DNA of 64,000 bases from Leucocoprinus leucothites (Eukaryota > Basidiomycota > Agaricomycetes > Agaricales > Agaricaceae). The stretch covers positions 248,001 through 312,000 of the forward strand of contig JAACJO010000024.1 of NCBI GenBank assembly GCA_013368445.1, given 5' to 3'. Below are positions 49,801 through 63,095 of this stretch, piece after piece. Below the pieces are notes generated by a model. The model saw only the letters and a list, made by a program, of their open reading frames with translations, did not search any database and was not told the DNA's origin. The position numbers and the translations under genes are program-made. Each line of letters begins with the position of its first letter. Position 1 is the first letter of the stretch.

Positions 49801-50776
49801 GACAGTTCTCCAGCCCAGTCCATTACCACCGACAAGAGCACACACCCAACCAAAGTGTTCATCGTTGACAGTGATACAGCATCAATTTACTCTAATCCCG
49901 ATGAATCCACGTCACTCTGGGATGATGACAGGGGTATTACAGCTTTGAGGAAATATTATGCCCTTCAGGATGAAGTTCAAAGTACGGTAATGGAGAGTAA
50001 GCGACTTTGGCTGGATACACCTTTTTCGATCTTCGCTTTACAATGTAAATATCTTCTATCCTTTCTCTGACTTCTGCTGATGATAGACTTTTAGCGTTCA
50101 AACCTCCACATCATGCCGAGGACATGAAAGCCATGCTGGAGCACTCTGTCGAGAATTATGGGCCTCTCCCATCAGAGCTCCGGCCGAGCCGTGCCCGCTC
50201 TCGCAAGGATTCAAGGCCCTCTCCATATCCACAGAGCCGACCTGTCAAGCCTATACTGTCACCCGAACTAGCTCCGTTATCCACCCATCCTGAGAAGGCC
50301 TCGTACCCATCTTCTGATCCCACCCCTCTAGTTCCATTATCAAGCAAGCTAGATAACGGTTCGAGTCTCTCTCATTTTACCAATCCTCCATCCCTGTGCA
50401 TCCCGAGTGTTGGCAACACAAACAACACATCTTCTACCGAGTACATGAAGAGCACAGTCAGACCAAGGGTAGCCTCGAATACCAGGAGGACAGCTTTGGG
50501 CTGGACCAAGCGAAACGGGATAAAGGGGTCTGTGGACACAGCTGGGGTGCACGGAAAGTTGAGTGCGGGTGCAAACACAGCGTCAACTAACCAGAAAGAA
50601 AACATCGCCGGAATGGGTAGCATCATAACGTGAGTGAAATAGTTCTTTTCCTGTATTGCCTACTCAATGAATGCTATAGATCTGAAAACTCGCTTAGATT
50701 TAATCGACCAAGACCCAAAGGTCGTCCTGCTTCCGCTTCAAACGCCAAGCCGGTGCAACGTCCTATTCGAATTTGA
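43875..50776 (+). CDS. Very large disordered protein with four KEN boxes, 2,176 aa
   Basis: Eight exons in phase: 43875-44472, 44529-44549 (21 nt), 44612-45949, 46007-49092, 49140-49431, 49481-50044, 50095-50629, 50680-50776. Nearly all is low-complexity, rich in Ser, Pro, Asp and charged residues. A Lys/Glu/Arg tract of about 45 residues lies near 45010-45160, a second near 45550-45600, and basic clusters such as PVKRQR and EKRRKR could be nuclear signals. KEN occurs four times (44448, 45046, 46471, 50595) and a canonical RxxLxxxxN D-box once (44671-44697). Many SP/TP sites are present. One segment looks folded, LRKYYALQDEV..RLWLDTPFSIFALQSF (exons 6-7). Together this suggests a nuclear, cell-cycle-regulated protein, but no known domain is recognised, so function stays open. 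Confidence 0.85.
44671..44697 (+). other. Candidate destruction box (D-box)
   Basis: Encodes RALLGASVN, an exact RxxLxxxxN match, in exon 3 of the 2,176-residue protein. Single motif; meaning depends on the accompanying KEN boxes. Confidence 0.5.
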
Positions 50777-53222
50777 GCCTAAGTCTGTTTTGGTCGCAAT
50801 AACGTTATGATCTCCTTCAATGCTCCACGAGCGTCCCTATGCTATGCCCCTCAATCCATATGCTCTCCTCTCCGTTTTTTGACAGCTTTTCAATCAAGAC
50901 CCAGCTGCGCTATTACATTTACATGGATATTGAATGCCTCACCCTTTCACGACCGCTCATAATCTCGATGAATTCGATACGACTGCTCATGTATTCTTGA
51001 TACCCTGTGTTCATGCTTTACTTGCCCCTTTCTCGTTCAGTATTCTCTTTGTGTTGTTCTGTGTTTCTGTGTTTGCTTTTGCACGGCCGCTTTTCCGATT
51101 CTTGTTCATGTTCAATATCCACTTGTTTCCCTGCTCTGTCACCTTGGTGCAAAGTAGCGGAATTTTTGATCCATCGCTCCCCGCTTGTTGATCTCCGTAC
51201 TTACCGACCACGATGCATCTTACTTTGTCCATTCTAACATCATTCAAATTTCTACCTGATCAATACAACATTACTGATGCCCTCTATGTCTCTGGATCGA
51301 GTCCTGCCTGGGCCTATGAGCTTCCTGGGGCCTGATTGTGAATCTGAACGTTCGAGCCCAGCAAGCTACTATTTTGAGTGAATTCAACCTTAGCACGCTC
51401 AAGCGAGCACAACTCCGAAACTACAAATCGGGCGCCTGTCTGCTTTTTGCTTTCGATTCACTCATTAATAGCTACCTAGTAGATCTGAATTTAATGACAA
51501 ATCTATTTTTACAGGAACATTCGGGGTACTGCCCGGGTAAGTACGGAGATAGTAACTCCACAAGAATCCCCGATGCATCGATGTATAATCGCCAAGTCCG
51601 TCTCGCAATCCTTCTCAGCCTTCTATGCCCATAACTTGAACCACATTTTTCCGTGCTGATCATTCAGGAACTGAAGTCTAAACGTCTAATGAGGTTCTCA
51701 TCATCTAAGTGAAGCCTTTACTGTCGGAGTGATCCCTTTCCAGGATGGCCGGTTGCTCTAGAGCAGTCCGAATCGGATTGTTGTGCTGGCCCAGACTCCA
51801 ATTTTCGTATACGCATATGAGAGATGGACATCAGTTCAGTATTTACCGCGGATGGAGCACCAACCTCTTGGTAATACCGTATCTAAAGAGTATGTTGCTT
51901 GACGCAAACTGAGACACTGAGCTTCCCCCGCACACCGACTCCTGGAGGCGGTCAACAAAACAGCGCTGATGATATGCAATCTGGGTTATATTGATTGATT
52001 CGAGGCCTCAATATCTCGACACTCAATATCTTCCCGGGGAGTTAGCCTACCCTTGGCTGTGCCGTTGCCGAAGGCGATCATTGACGATCACAGCATACCC
52101 TCGTGGCGTGATAAAGCAAACGACGATTTGGGATCGAGTGGGAAGCATCAAATCTTCCTCCGTCATCGGATTGTTAGAAATCTTTCAAGCAAGCGGAAGG
52201 ATCAGGGATGAAATTCTGAAAGCTGTAAGTATTTCTTAGGGACAAAGTAATGCGGCCTCGTCAGGAGTCTGCTCCCGCTTTTCCCGCCGGCGTGACATAA
52301 CTTGCTATCATAATATAATGCTAAGGGAAACCCAAACGGAATTTGTGATGTCTCGAAATTAGGGATCTTCCACTGCTTCTACATGGAGAATTGAGCATGA
52401 TCTCTTCTTCAGCGGTACTCCGCCACCTGTCACCAAAAATGTGACTGTCAGGGTGTTCATGACAGGAGCTCAAGAACTTCTACTGACTCGCGAACTCTCC
52501 TTCATCTGGTTATAGAGCATAATAGTCTAAATTTCTACCCTCATGGTGGCGTTTATGAGATCACAACGGGAGCCGAATGAGATTAATGAAATGGGTTTTC
52601 GAGACTGGTGATCGAAGATCATTCGCCAGTACACTAAGCACCATACCCGTTCAGTCGCTCCAGCTCCCCGATCGAGATCCAACTTGAAACTATGAAATGC
52701 TGATGATGAACGTTGAACCCTCGGCGAGTCGGCGGTGTACTCTCACACGTGCACCAGCATATACACTCTCTAAAGTAATTTTCCAAGTATCACCTTAATC
52801 AGCCGAGGGCAACGCATATAAGACGGACGTATGGCTGATCCCTAGATTCTAGGTTTGACCCCATATAGCGTCGGTTCCTGACCACGACCGAAGAGTCCCT
52901 GCAAGAACCCTGAGGCCCTGTGTTATGAGCAGGCTTGTGGCTCCTTCCAGAGCCGTCGTTTTCCCAGCGAAGATCAAGGAATCCAGCCAGCCTACACCTG
53001 GGGAGCATGCCAAGGGTGAAATAATGTAACCAAGTTTCACTGCCTATTTCGACGTATGATATGGGAATCTTCCAAAGGCGTCATCCAGAATGACGATCAT
53101 CAATTTTCGGGTCGCACCGAATTTAGACCCCACAAGAATAACATTGAAGGAAGTCACGCAAGTAAGGTGTATTGGGCCACTAATTATTAAGCGACAGAGA
53201 CACGGAAAAGAACTTGGGAGCA
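50777..53222. other. Long intergenic region, no gene seen
   Basis: About 2.4 kb between convergent genes. The first part is pyrimidine-rich 3' flank of the large gene; the rest has only short overlapping frames. Confidence 0.5.
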
Positions 53223-55570
53223 CTACTGGAATTCCGGAGAAAGCTCGTCGTATTCAGGGCAGAGATCCTTCCAATCTTGAGGGGTAATTTGAGATTGTGG
53301 GCCGCTCACATTGTCTTCTGGAGCCTCGGCGAATACAACCGCGAGACCAGCCTCGAGATGCCAATCAATGTGGCTAGAGAAAGCATAGTAGTTAATATTC
53401 AAAAGTTGCTGGTGACAGAAAAAAATCATACCAGTGCAAGAACCAAGCACCAGGGTTATCGGTGACTACGCACAATTAGAAACCTTTGAGCCAATGCATA
53501 TAGTTACAATTTGGATACTTACAGAACCGGAATGTGGTATTTCCACCGTTAATAGGATAAACGTCGCGACGGAGAGGACTGTTTGACCATGAGGCATTCC
53601 CTCTGACCGAAAATCACGATCGTTTACTCACTTGACGAAGTTGAAAACGTCATCATTGGCTGGTAATACGACGTCAAAGGCATGACCGTGCACTATCGAT
53701 AGAATAAGCAACGCTCGCGATGTCATTAGGAATCATTGAATGGTAACTTACGATGGAATGGGTGAGCCCCTGTTCCTGGAATGTTGACCTCGATCAGAGC
53801 ATTCCTGGGGACGACAAAGACCTGTTCAGAAGGAAGAAGGTCTTGAGGTTTCTTGGCGCCACTTAAGATCTGGAGAAGGACTGGGACGGTGGGCGAGATG
53901 TAGGAAATTCCGTTGATGTCAAAGAAAGGCGGGTTAGGCTATCGCAAGGGTGAGGAAGAATGTGGATAAGGTCAGACATATTCATACCTGAGCAATGTTA
54001 AGGGTGATGTGGACATCGGGTGGACCGTCGCCGAGCTGCAAGACACATAAGAATCGAGATTGACAACTTAAGGTTTTCAGAGGCACACACCTTTCCGGGG
54101 CCCTCCTGAGCAATAGGCTGCGATAAATGGCGTTTAGAAGAGAATTAAATATACCAAGCGCAGTGATTGTACTCACATGCATTTGCTGGTCAAGCAGCTT
54201 TGGTCCGCCAGGATTTGTAGTAGTAGGCTCAACGTTTCGGGCGCCCTTGTATCTTAAGATGGCAAGAGTGATATTAGGGTTGACTGGAAGAAACTACTTC
54301 AGAGGGCTGAGTTGATACTGTAATAACATTGCTCACAGTTCGGATTGTTGGCAGGGCTGCCACCGGTAGGCGGCGCTCGGATCCAATAGTTGTTAACCGG
54401 CTGGTTAGCATTGAGGATTGCCGAAAAGCGTTGGGCAGCATAAATATCTATGTTTTGAACTTCAACTGGATCATGCTCGATGCCGTCGGCCTCGATGAAT
54501 GTGATATTGTGATTGTCGATGGAAAAAGTAAAGAACGGCCGGCAAGATAAAGCGAAGACACGGAGCCTGTAGCGTTTACCACGAACAACGTTGACAACAG
54601 CGAATGGAACTGGGTAGTTTTGAGGTAATTAATGGTTAGATCGACTCCCAAGCTTTTTGTTGACAGGCTTACCCTGTGGGCCACCGTTGAATCTACCCTT
54701 TCCATTGATGAGACCCGAGTCTTGAACCCTATAGATGAGCATATAAGCATGACAGTCAGTGGTTTTTGAGCGTGGTGGCTCACGGGACCTGGCCGCTGGT
54801 GAAAAATTTATCATTACCAGCCGGGGCAAGAATATGGTACCACTCTGAGAGGGTTATGACCGTATCCTCGTTATCAATATCGTATAGATGCTTGAGTGGA
54901 TCATTCGGATCTAGTATATGCCCCTTCAGAAAGCGGTCCTCTAGGTACTAGGACAAACTAGGACAAACTTACCATAGATTACAATTGCGCCTCGCAAACC
55001 GTCACAGTACTGGGTTGAGAGGTGGGAATGGTACCAGTAACTGGGGAGAAGATCAGACATGACACGGTTTCCCAGAATATATGACACTAACTTTCCCGTT
55101 TGTCCAGCTGTACTGAAATCATAGATGAAAGTGGTATTGGGTGGAATAGGGCACTGGTTCACTTGGGAGGGGCCGTCCATATCAGATGTCCTTGCTTGGA
55201 AGAAACCATGCCAGTGCTGCAAAGGCCTCAGTGTCACGAACAGCATGGCAAAGAATATATTTGGCTTACAATAGAGACGCTACGCCTCATATTCGGGTTA
55301 GATAGCTTGTTATGTGTATTAATAACAAGGCGGTCGCCCTTCTGACCCGTGATCAGAGGGGCAGGGTACTGGTTATTGATGAGGACAGCACTGTTAGTTA
55401 ACATGTTAGCCAGATATTTGTGAGTGGATGTGATTGATCGCTTCGTACTCTCTCTGGAATCCGTCCGGAGCGACTTTGTCATTGACAACATTGAAGTTGA
55501 AGGTGCGAGTCGCAGCGAGTGTGCTGGGCAAACCAGCCAGGAGCAACGTAAGAGCTGACGAGAGCCTCAT
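53223..55570 (-). CDS. Laccase (multicopper oxidase), secreted
   Basis: Starts with a signal peptide, [20 protein letters not shown], then a mature start like [18 protein letters not shown]. All four copper signatures are visible in order on separate exons: HWHGFFQ (L1), [16 protein letters not shown] (L2), [13 protein letters not shown] (L3) and [16 protein letters not shown] (L4, with the T1 Cys). The residue ten after the T1 Cys is Leu, common in high-potential laccases. About ten short introns; stop at 53225-53223 after ELSPEFQ. Expected length is about 520 residues, normal. Laccases oxidise phenols with reduction of oxygen to water, outside the cell, in lignin turnover, pigment formation or detoxification. 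Confidence 0.93.
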
Positions 55571-56663
55571 CGTACCGCTTGTAAGATTGAAACTGGAGGA
55601 ACTTGAGCCTTTTATTCTCGGGATTGGATGATTTGGGAGCAGGGAAAATTCTTAAAAAAGACGGGTGTGGCAGAAAGCTCAGTGTGCGAGACATGAGGTC
55701 AGGATAAGTTTTTGTTTGAGCTAGACTGGTCATATCGTGTACGGGATTCGTCGATGTGGCCGAAGGACCACTCCGCTGCTGGTGTTTGACAATCAACCTT
55801 CTCTCGGCTAGCGGATATTTTCCACGAGCTTTTCCTTTGTTGAAGGGAGCGAGACGACGCTTGTGTATTAAGTTCCGTAACTGTACCTTTCAGCGACAGT
55901 TTCTTCCTACAGGAGTCACATGAGGCCCATCCCAGGTGTCAACAGTGGGATATTTCAGATCGTGGCACTGAGATTACGAATGCTTTAACTGGATACCTGC
56001 TCGCACGCCCATGTCATTGATCAGGGAAGAGTGGGAGAACGTGGCTGTAGTACCTTCATAGCGCCTTAGGCACGCCAGACCTGCAATTTGAATTTGTAGG
56101 CCCTTTGGCGATACCATGGTGGTTGATAGAAGCTTCGAGTTGATAAATGCCGGAACTATTGACACTGTTCGACGAAAAGCTCCAAATTGTGGAGTGCCAA
56201 GGCCGTCGGTACATTGGATGGCTACTCGACTATGCCCACACCGCGACCTTATTTCTCGTGGAGTGGGATGAATGCTATTTTGACGAGCTCCCGTGCTTGC
56301 CTTTCACAATGTGCTGGTACGATCAATCCTGAGAACAACAAGTTGAGTCGGCTGTTTGATCAACCTGATTCATAAAAACTTTCCCAAGGATCTGAAAGTC
56401 GCAGCTAAAAAATGAACCCAACCACATCCTTCAGATATCATGTCTGTCGGATGTTATACAGTTTTGGTGAAGGCTTACAGATGTTGGTGAGGGGTTTTCC
56501 CCATGCATTCACACAGTCCAGGCGAGATGAGACAAATTGTTGATTTGGAGGTTACATGTTTACCCACCAATCCCGATGGGACTGCGGCAAGCTCCTCAGT
56601 CAGAAATCATTCATGAGAGAGAAGAGAAAATGGCTCATAAAATTTAATGCCTCAAATCTTACA
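55571..56663. other. Upstream region of the laccase, no gene seen
   Basis: About 1.1 kb between the laccase start and the tRNA gene. No coding frame supported. Confidence 0.5.
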
Positions 56664-56735
56664 TCGGATATAGTGTAGTGACTAACATTATTGCCTCTCA
56701 CACGATAGCCCGGGGTTCGATTCCCCGTGTCCGGG
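56664..56735 (+). tRNA. tRNA-Glu (anticodon CTC)
   Basis: Seventy-two bases fold as a cloverleaf: acceptor TCGGATA with TGTCCGG (7 pairs, two G-U), D-arm GTGT/ACAT, anticodon loop CTCTCAC, four-base variable loop, T-stem CGGGG/CCCCG with loop TTCGATT. The 5' part TATAGTGTAGTGACTAAC is typical of eukaryotic tRNA-Glu and carries the A box; GGTTCGATTCC is the B box. A TTTCTTTTT run follows as polymerase III terminator. There is no intron. The anticodon stem has a C-A mismatch next to the loop (ATTGC/ACGAT), so reduced activity is possible. Confidence 0.85.
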
Positions 56736-56748
56736 TTTCTTTTTGCTC
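56736..56748 (+). terminator. Polymerase III terminator
   Basis: T-rich run directly after the tRNA-Glu discriminator base. Confidence 0.7.
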
Positions 56749-56897
56749 TGTCGTTCAATCTAGCATTCCTGTTCTGTGAATATGCGGCTTAACAGTTCAA
56801 ACGGAAGCTACTACATTGAGATTGCTGTATAATGAAAACACACATTTCATAATACAGCTAGAAATAAGGTCACGTAGGTAGAGCTGAGAACCAGACG

Positions 56898-59353
56898 CTA
56901 CCGGAACGTAGTCGTGATAGTCTGAGTGCTCGATGCACCAGTTGTAGCCTGTCTGTTTGGGTCCGATTCCCATGTGATCTAATTTCAAATTCATGAGCTT
57001 GAAAGACCCATGCGGGACAAAAAGTTCAGCGACTTACAGATCCATTTGACTCCTTCCTAATGAACTTGAATTCAAACTCAGTGTTCGCGGGAAGATTCAC
57101 AGTGACTTTCCACACTGGGAAGCTTGCAGACGAAAGTGGAATCTAATTAAGACCGACAATCAGACTCCAAACCAACGGGAAAAGCTGGATTCACGTACGG
57201 CAGCGTTTGGGTCCCAAGCTCCCAGCTGTGAGAGGCTTCCCGCAAGGAAAATGTTCTGTCCAAATACGGTCTGAGCAGTTTCTGCGAAGGTGACTGCCAC
57301 ACTTCCACTACCGCCTCCTCCACCTCCACCTGAACCGCTTCCACTACCCTTCTGACCTGTATGAATTGCAAGGGCACTTCGAGCCGGAACAGTCGCTGTG
57401 AATCTACCACCTGAAATGGTGACCCTACACAAAAAAATCAGTTAACCGTCTGACTCGACAAAATTCTTGGCATCACCAAGATTGTAGGGGAAAAAAGACT
57501 CACGAGCCGCCCGAACAACTTCCACCGTTGCTCTTCCCACTGATCACATTACAATAGGAACCATCTGCCATCCCGCCCGTGGTAAATGTCGCGCTCCAAT
57601 CAGAATTCGCGTTATTGATCGCGACGAACCCAGCGGAACCACGACCGAAAGCGATTTGTTGAGATTGTGGGGAAACCCAGTTGGTCATGGGGGCGGATCC
57701 GACTTGGTTACGGAAGCCAACCATTCCCGTGATTGCGATGAAACGATGTTGGCAGAGCCACCCGTTTGCGCCTCCGGTGGTGCTGCATGTACCGGCGCCT
57801 GTCGTAAATGACGGATTGGGATGAGTGAGTTTGAATGAGGGTGGATGAAGGGAAGTGGGTTACCGTTGTTTGGGGCCCCAGCATCGTTGTTTGGGATGCT
57901 GTAGCTGGAAATGATCGTGGGTGTTCCATACGGATGGGCCAGAGAGAAGATCGTCGCCGTGATATACGTATTTGAGGGAGAATCATATCTCAATGAACCG
58001 CCATTCTACACAATCCATGAGCAGGGTTGGCTTTGGAATGAGAAGATAGGAAGCATACACGCTCAGTATCATGATTCGCTACAAACACGTTGGCCTGGCT
58101 CCCTGAAACCCAACCTCGGTTATCTAAGTTCTGTAAACTGGAGATTCCCCCGCCCGAAAACGCGTCTCTCAGAGTTGTAGTGTACCTGAACCTGGTTACA
58201 GTGTCAAATCACTTGATCTAGGTTAACTTTAAACCAAGCTGCTTACTCCTGCGCATCTCCATTTCCGACATACTCGGTCGGTTGAATGGGTTCACCACCG
58301 CCCCATATAGTTTCTTGTGTGGTGTATGGCTTTCTTGTAAGTCTGCTCAGGATGTTTGCAATATCGCCAGCAGGAATATCTAGGTATTCCACAGTTAGTG
58401 AAAACCGTAATCAATAGTTAGAAGAAAAATCTGAGACACACGTTTAGCAGCATCCAACCTAAACCCGTCCACACCAAGTGACAATAGATCATTCCCATAC
58501 TCCGCTAAGCGACCCCTCACGTAGTCCGTTTCCGTCGCCAGGCTGTTCAGGCGTGACAATTGCAAAAGAAAGGCAAGATTATCAACGTCATGTCATGAAG
58601 GGTTGGAGTGCAAAGCTTTAAAACTTACTCAGCGAGGTTGACAAGTTCGCAGGTCTGAACTTCTACCCTATTGGAATAATTGACGATATCATCGCCGGCC
58701 TCCAGACCACAATGGTGGAAATCTTGAGTTTGGTAGATTCCTGGGTAATTGTAGTGCGTGAATGTGCTCCCACCGACTCCTGACCCAGAGTCTGAGCCCG
58801 CCATGTGGTTGAAGAGGGTATCTAAAGAGAATATTTGTCAGGAACGTCGAAGTTTGAAGCTGAGGGAGAGGAAAGGAGAGTATGAGGTACGGACCGGCGA
58901 TGACGCCTACACCAGCAGCGTGGCAGGCATTGATCATGCTATGAGGGCAAAACGTCAGGGCATGCAAATAAAGAGAGATGAAGACGTACCTTTGGAATTG
59001 TGCCCTATTGCCACGTTTCGAAATAATATTGTAGGAGACAGGTTGATAGTCTGTCCACCACTGACTTCCAGTTATATGTTCTTGAGGCGGGCTCACTGTC
59101 ATTCTGTGAGCAACGATTCACGAGAGAGCGAAGTTAGAGTCATACCTTGAACAAAACCGTATCCATTTGGCCCGATGAAGTTCGTACATTCACTTGCAAC
59201 AGAGTTCCAGTTCCATTCAAACATTTGTATGATGACATTCTTTGAACCGCTGGGCGCTCGCTTGTCATGGGTTGCATTGTTGAAATGCCAGTTCAAAGGT
59301 GGAGGTGCCGCGAGGGCTAGAGGGGCTGACAACAAGAGGCCTAACCACTTCAT
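56898..59353 (-). CDS. Secreted alpha-amylase (GH13) with C-terminal CBM20
   Basis: Signal peptide [17 protein letters not shown] opens the protein. The catalytic domain starts [12 protein letters not shown]; landmarks on successive exons are DTLFNHM, nucleophile DGFRLDAAK, acid in [11 protein letters not shown], and VANHDTER followed by NGGSLRYDS after an intron. A Ser/Gly-rich linker of about 20 residues ([15 protein letters not shown]) leads to a starch-binding CBM20: [57 protein letters not shown]. Stop at 56900-56898. The enzyme cleaves internal alpha-1,4 bonds of starch or glycogen outside the cell and binds raw starch. The exon from MKWLG splices (GTATGA...GACAG) to VSPPQEH in phase. 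Confidence 0.93.
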
Positions 59354-60597
59354 CCTAAAGGGACACTGAGCCGTATCTTTGGTTGAGGATTAGAATGGTG
59401 AACGTAGTGTTGACAGGGGAGTATTATATGTTCTCTGATAGTGAGTAGAGAACTACAAGGCACGAGAGTTGGAATGTGATATTCAACACTCAAGGTACCT
59501 CAGAAGAGGAGGTCAGCAGCCTGTACACCTGTTGATTTGATTGACTCGCAACCATCGTTCAACTTCCAGGTGACGTATGTCAAATATCACAGGTCCACTA
59601 CCGCACATGCTCTCGCCGATCGAATTCAGCGAACGGTGAGAGCGGCACTGTCGGAAGGACAAAAAGTCAGATTCAAACCATGTGGTAACGCAAGTAACAT
59701 GACGATCATACTCACTCCAAAAAATATCAATACAAGAGAATTGCGGAAGACACAGGAATCGATTGTGATGACTTCCATGTATATCCAATAAGGGGAAGGA
59801 AAGGGCGAGTGGAGGCTCGGATTGGAAACTGGCACCATCGAAATTTGATGATTTGCGGGGTCACTTGACGACGGCGACGACGGACATAGACAAAGTCGTT
59901 GGTCTGTGTGATGCTTTCGGAGAAATTAGGTTTATGAGGCCTGAGGCCTGAGGATTGAGAACTTGCTGTGATACTTCAGTTGTTATCGAAATCTATAAAG
60001 GGAGGCATACTTACCCTATAATTTAGCACTAGGTTTCCAGAGCTGACAAAAGCTATAAGCGAACGCCGAAAGTTCAGCCTTCCACAAAGTGGGGAAATGT
60101 GGGGTATAGTAGTTCCCCGAGATGTCCAGAGAAGTCCACGATGATCCTGTGAGCTGCGGACATGTAGAAGCGCTAAATCCGTAGCATCCATCGTTCCGGC
60201 TGCTCAAGTCGAATACTATTGGATGAGAATGCCCAAGAACTGGGGGATGACTTTTGAGTATGACAGCCGTTTATTTTTGGCAATGTGCAGAACATACGTC
60301 GTGTGGAGTAAAGACCACGAGGATCATCAATCAAGGACAGCTTGGCTGCATAGATTTCTAGCAGAGGTACATAGCTCTCTACATGGAGAGCACGTAAGAG
60401 AAGTAGAGGTGCATAATTGCATTTTGTGAGGGGACGAAGCGGGAGGAATAGAAAACAAATGCAGGGTCCTGGTTAGAGTAAAAGCATACACGTGACTAAC
60501 GCGTGATCCGTGAATGACGCAGATGGTTCGTTCATTGTAATTTGTCGTTCGCGACATAACGTCCTTCGCTCTCCCGTGTCTTTATCAGCAGTTCAAA
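59354..60597. other. Divergent intergenic region, no gene seen
   Basis: Carries the promoters of the amylase (minus) and the mitochondrial-type gene (plus). A minus-strand frame at 60016-60207 reads somewhat protein-like but has no ATG-supported start and no family match, so it is left out. Confidence 0.5.
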
Positions 60598-61583
60598 ATG
60601 TTCAGAAATTTGGTTAGGGCAACAAATTTGTCGCGTGCAATATCACCTACAGCTCGCACTTCAGTCAGTATTACTTGACATGACCCAGATTTACCAAATT
60701 CACCTATTTTGTCTGTTCAAGGCGTTCCGACCACTAGCTCGTGGTTTCATCACCCACACCTGCCGAGCAAGTGTACGAGCACCAACTCTTGCTTCTCCAC
60801 GTCATGCATTTGTTTTGACGAGGAACTCTTCAACTACCTCAGGTGATAAAGCTTCCGCAGGCTCCGAATCAGCCTCAAACTCAGAGGCACAGCCTGAAGC
60901 ACCTGAAGAGGTATCTTGGATAGAAGTGCTCGAATCAGTAGCCAAAGCTCCTTGGCTCACTTCCACTCCTTCTGATCATGGAGACAGACTGAGACGCGCT
61001 TATTCATTGCTGTTCCATGTGATACTATACCTCGGACGACCTCTGGCGAAGGATGCGCAGGAGGCTGAAGCAGCTGCGCAACAGTTCTTACTCGTACGTC
61101 TCACCTTGTTTCTCTTGTCTCACTCTCGGAAGGAAAAGTTCTTACGCTCGACTTTTTTCTTTGCCACAGGCTTTCAACTCTGCTCCCGTCGCGCCCGAGT
61201 CTGAAATCGGTCGCGCACGCTATGCAATTGGACTTATCACTAAAACCGTCACTAGCGACATAACCACCATCCCCGAGTCTGCGCCCATCCGCGGACAACA
61301 TTCTAGAATATTCGCTCTCGCAGATGCGCTGGTGCCATTGTCCGAGGTACATCTGGAAGGGGTGGTACAAGATACTGCACCATCATCTGGTGAAATCGTA
61401 GAGGAAGGAAAGTGGCAAGACTTTTGGACAAAAGCGCAACCAGTTGTGCTTGCCCTTGGGGAGGAGCTGGATAGAGAGGGGTATGGGATTAGTGAGGAGT
61501 TGATCAAAGAGGCGAAGGCTGAGCAGGAGAGGAAAGAGCGAGAGGCCACTTCATCGGCCTCTGGTGGTGAAGAGACAAAATAA
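60598..61583 (+). CDS. Probable mitochondrial protein of unknown function, 283 aa
   Basis: Three exons in phase 0: 60598-60663, 60722-61093, 61170-61583; the first donor is GTCAGT. The N-terminus MFRNLVRATNLSRAISPTAR is rich in Arg, Ser and Ala without acidic residues, as in mitochondrial presequences, and continues so to about residue 70 (HAFVLTRNSS). A charged, Ala-rich helical body follows (RRAYSLLFHVILYLGRPLAKDA, IGRARYAIGLITKTV), ending in a Glu/Lys-rich tail (ELIKEAKAEQERKERE). No domain recognised. Exon 1 is easily missed because it is only 66 nt long. Confidence 0.7.
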
Positions 61584-61710
61584 AATTGGTGTAGTCGCTT
61601 TTCTGAAGGCCCCTTGAGGGCTCGGACCGGCCGATTCCTCGGCATTGCTGGAATCTATCGGTGTATATAAAACTGGATACTACAATGAAATCTAGCCATT
61701 ATGATATGGC

Positions 61711-63095
<1,385 letters not shown>

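Noticed and set aside
60016..60207. Minus-strand frame with Ser/Tyr-rich secreted-like look
   Set aside because: No ATG-supported start, no signal peptide, ends quickly; it lies in the amylase promoter region.
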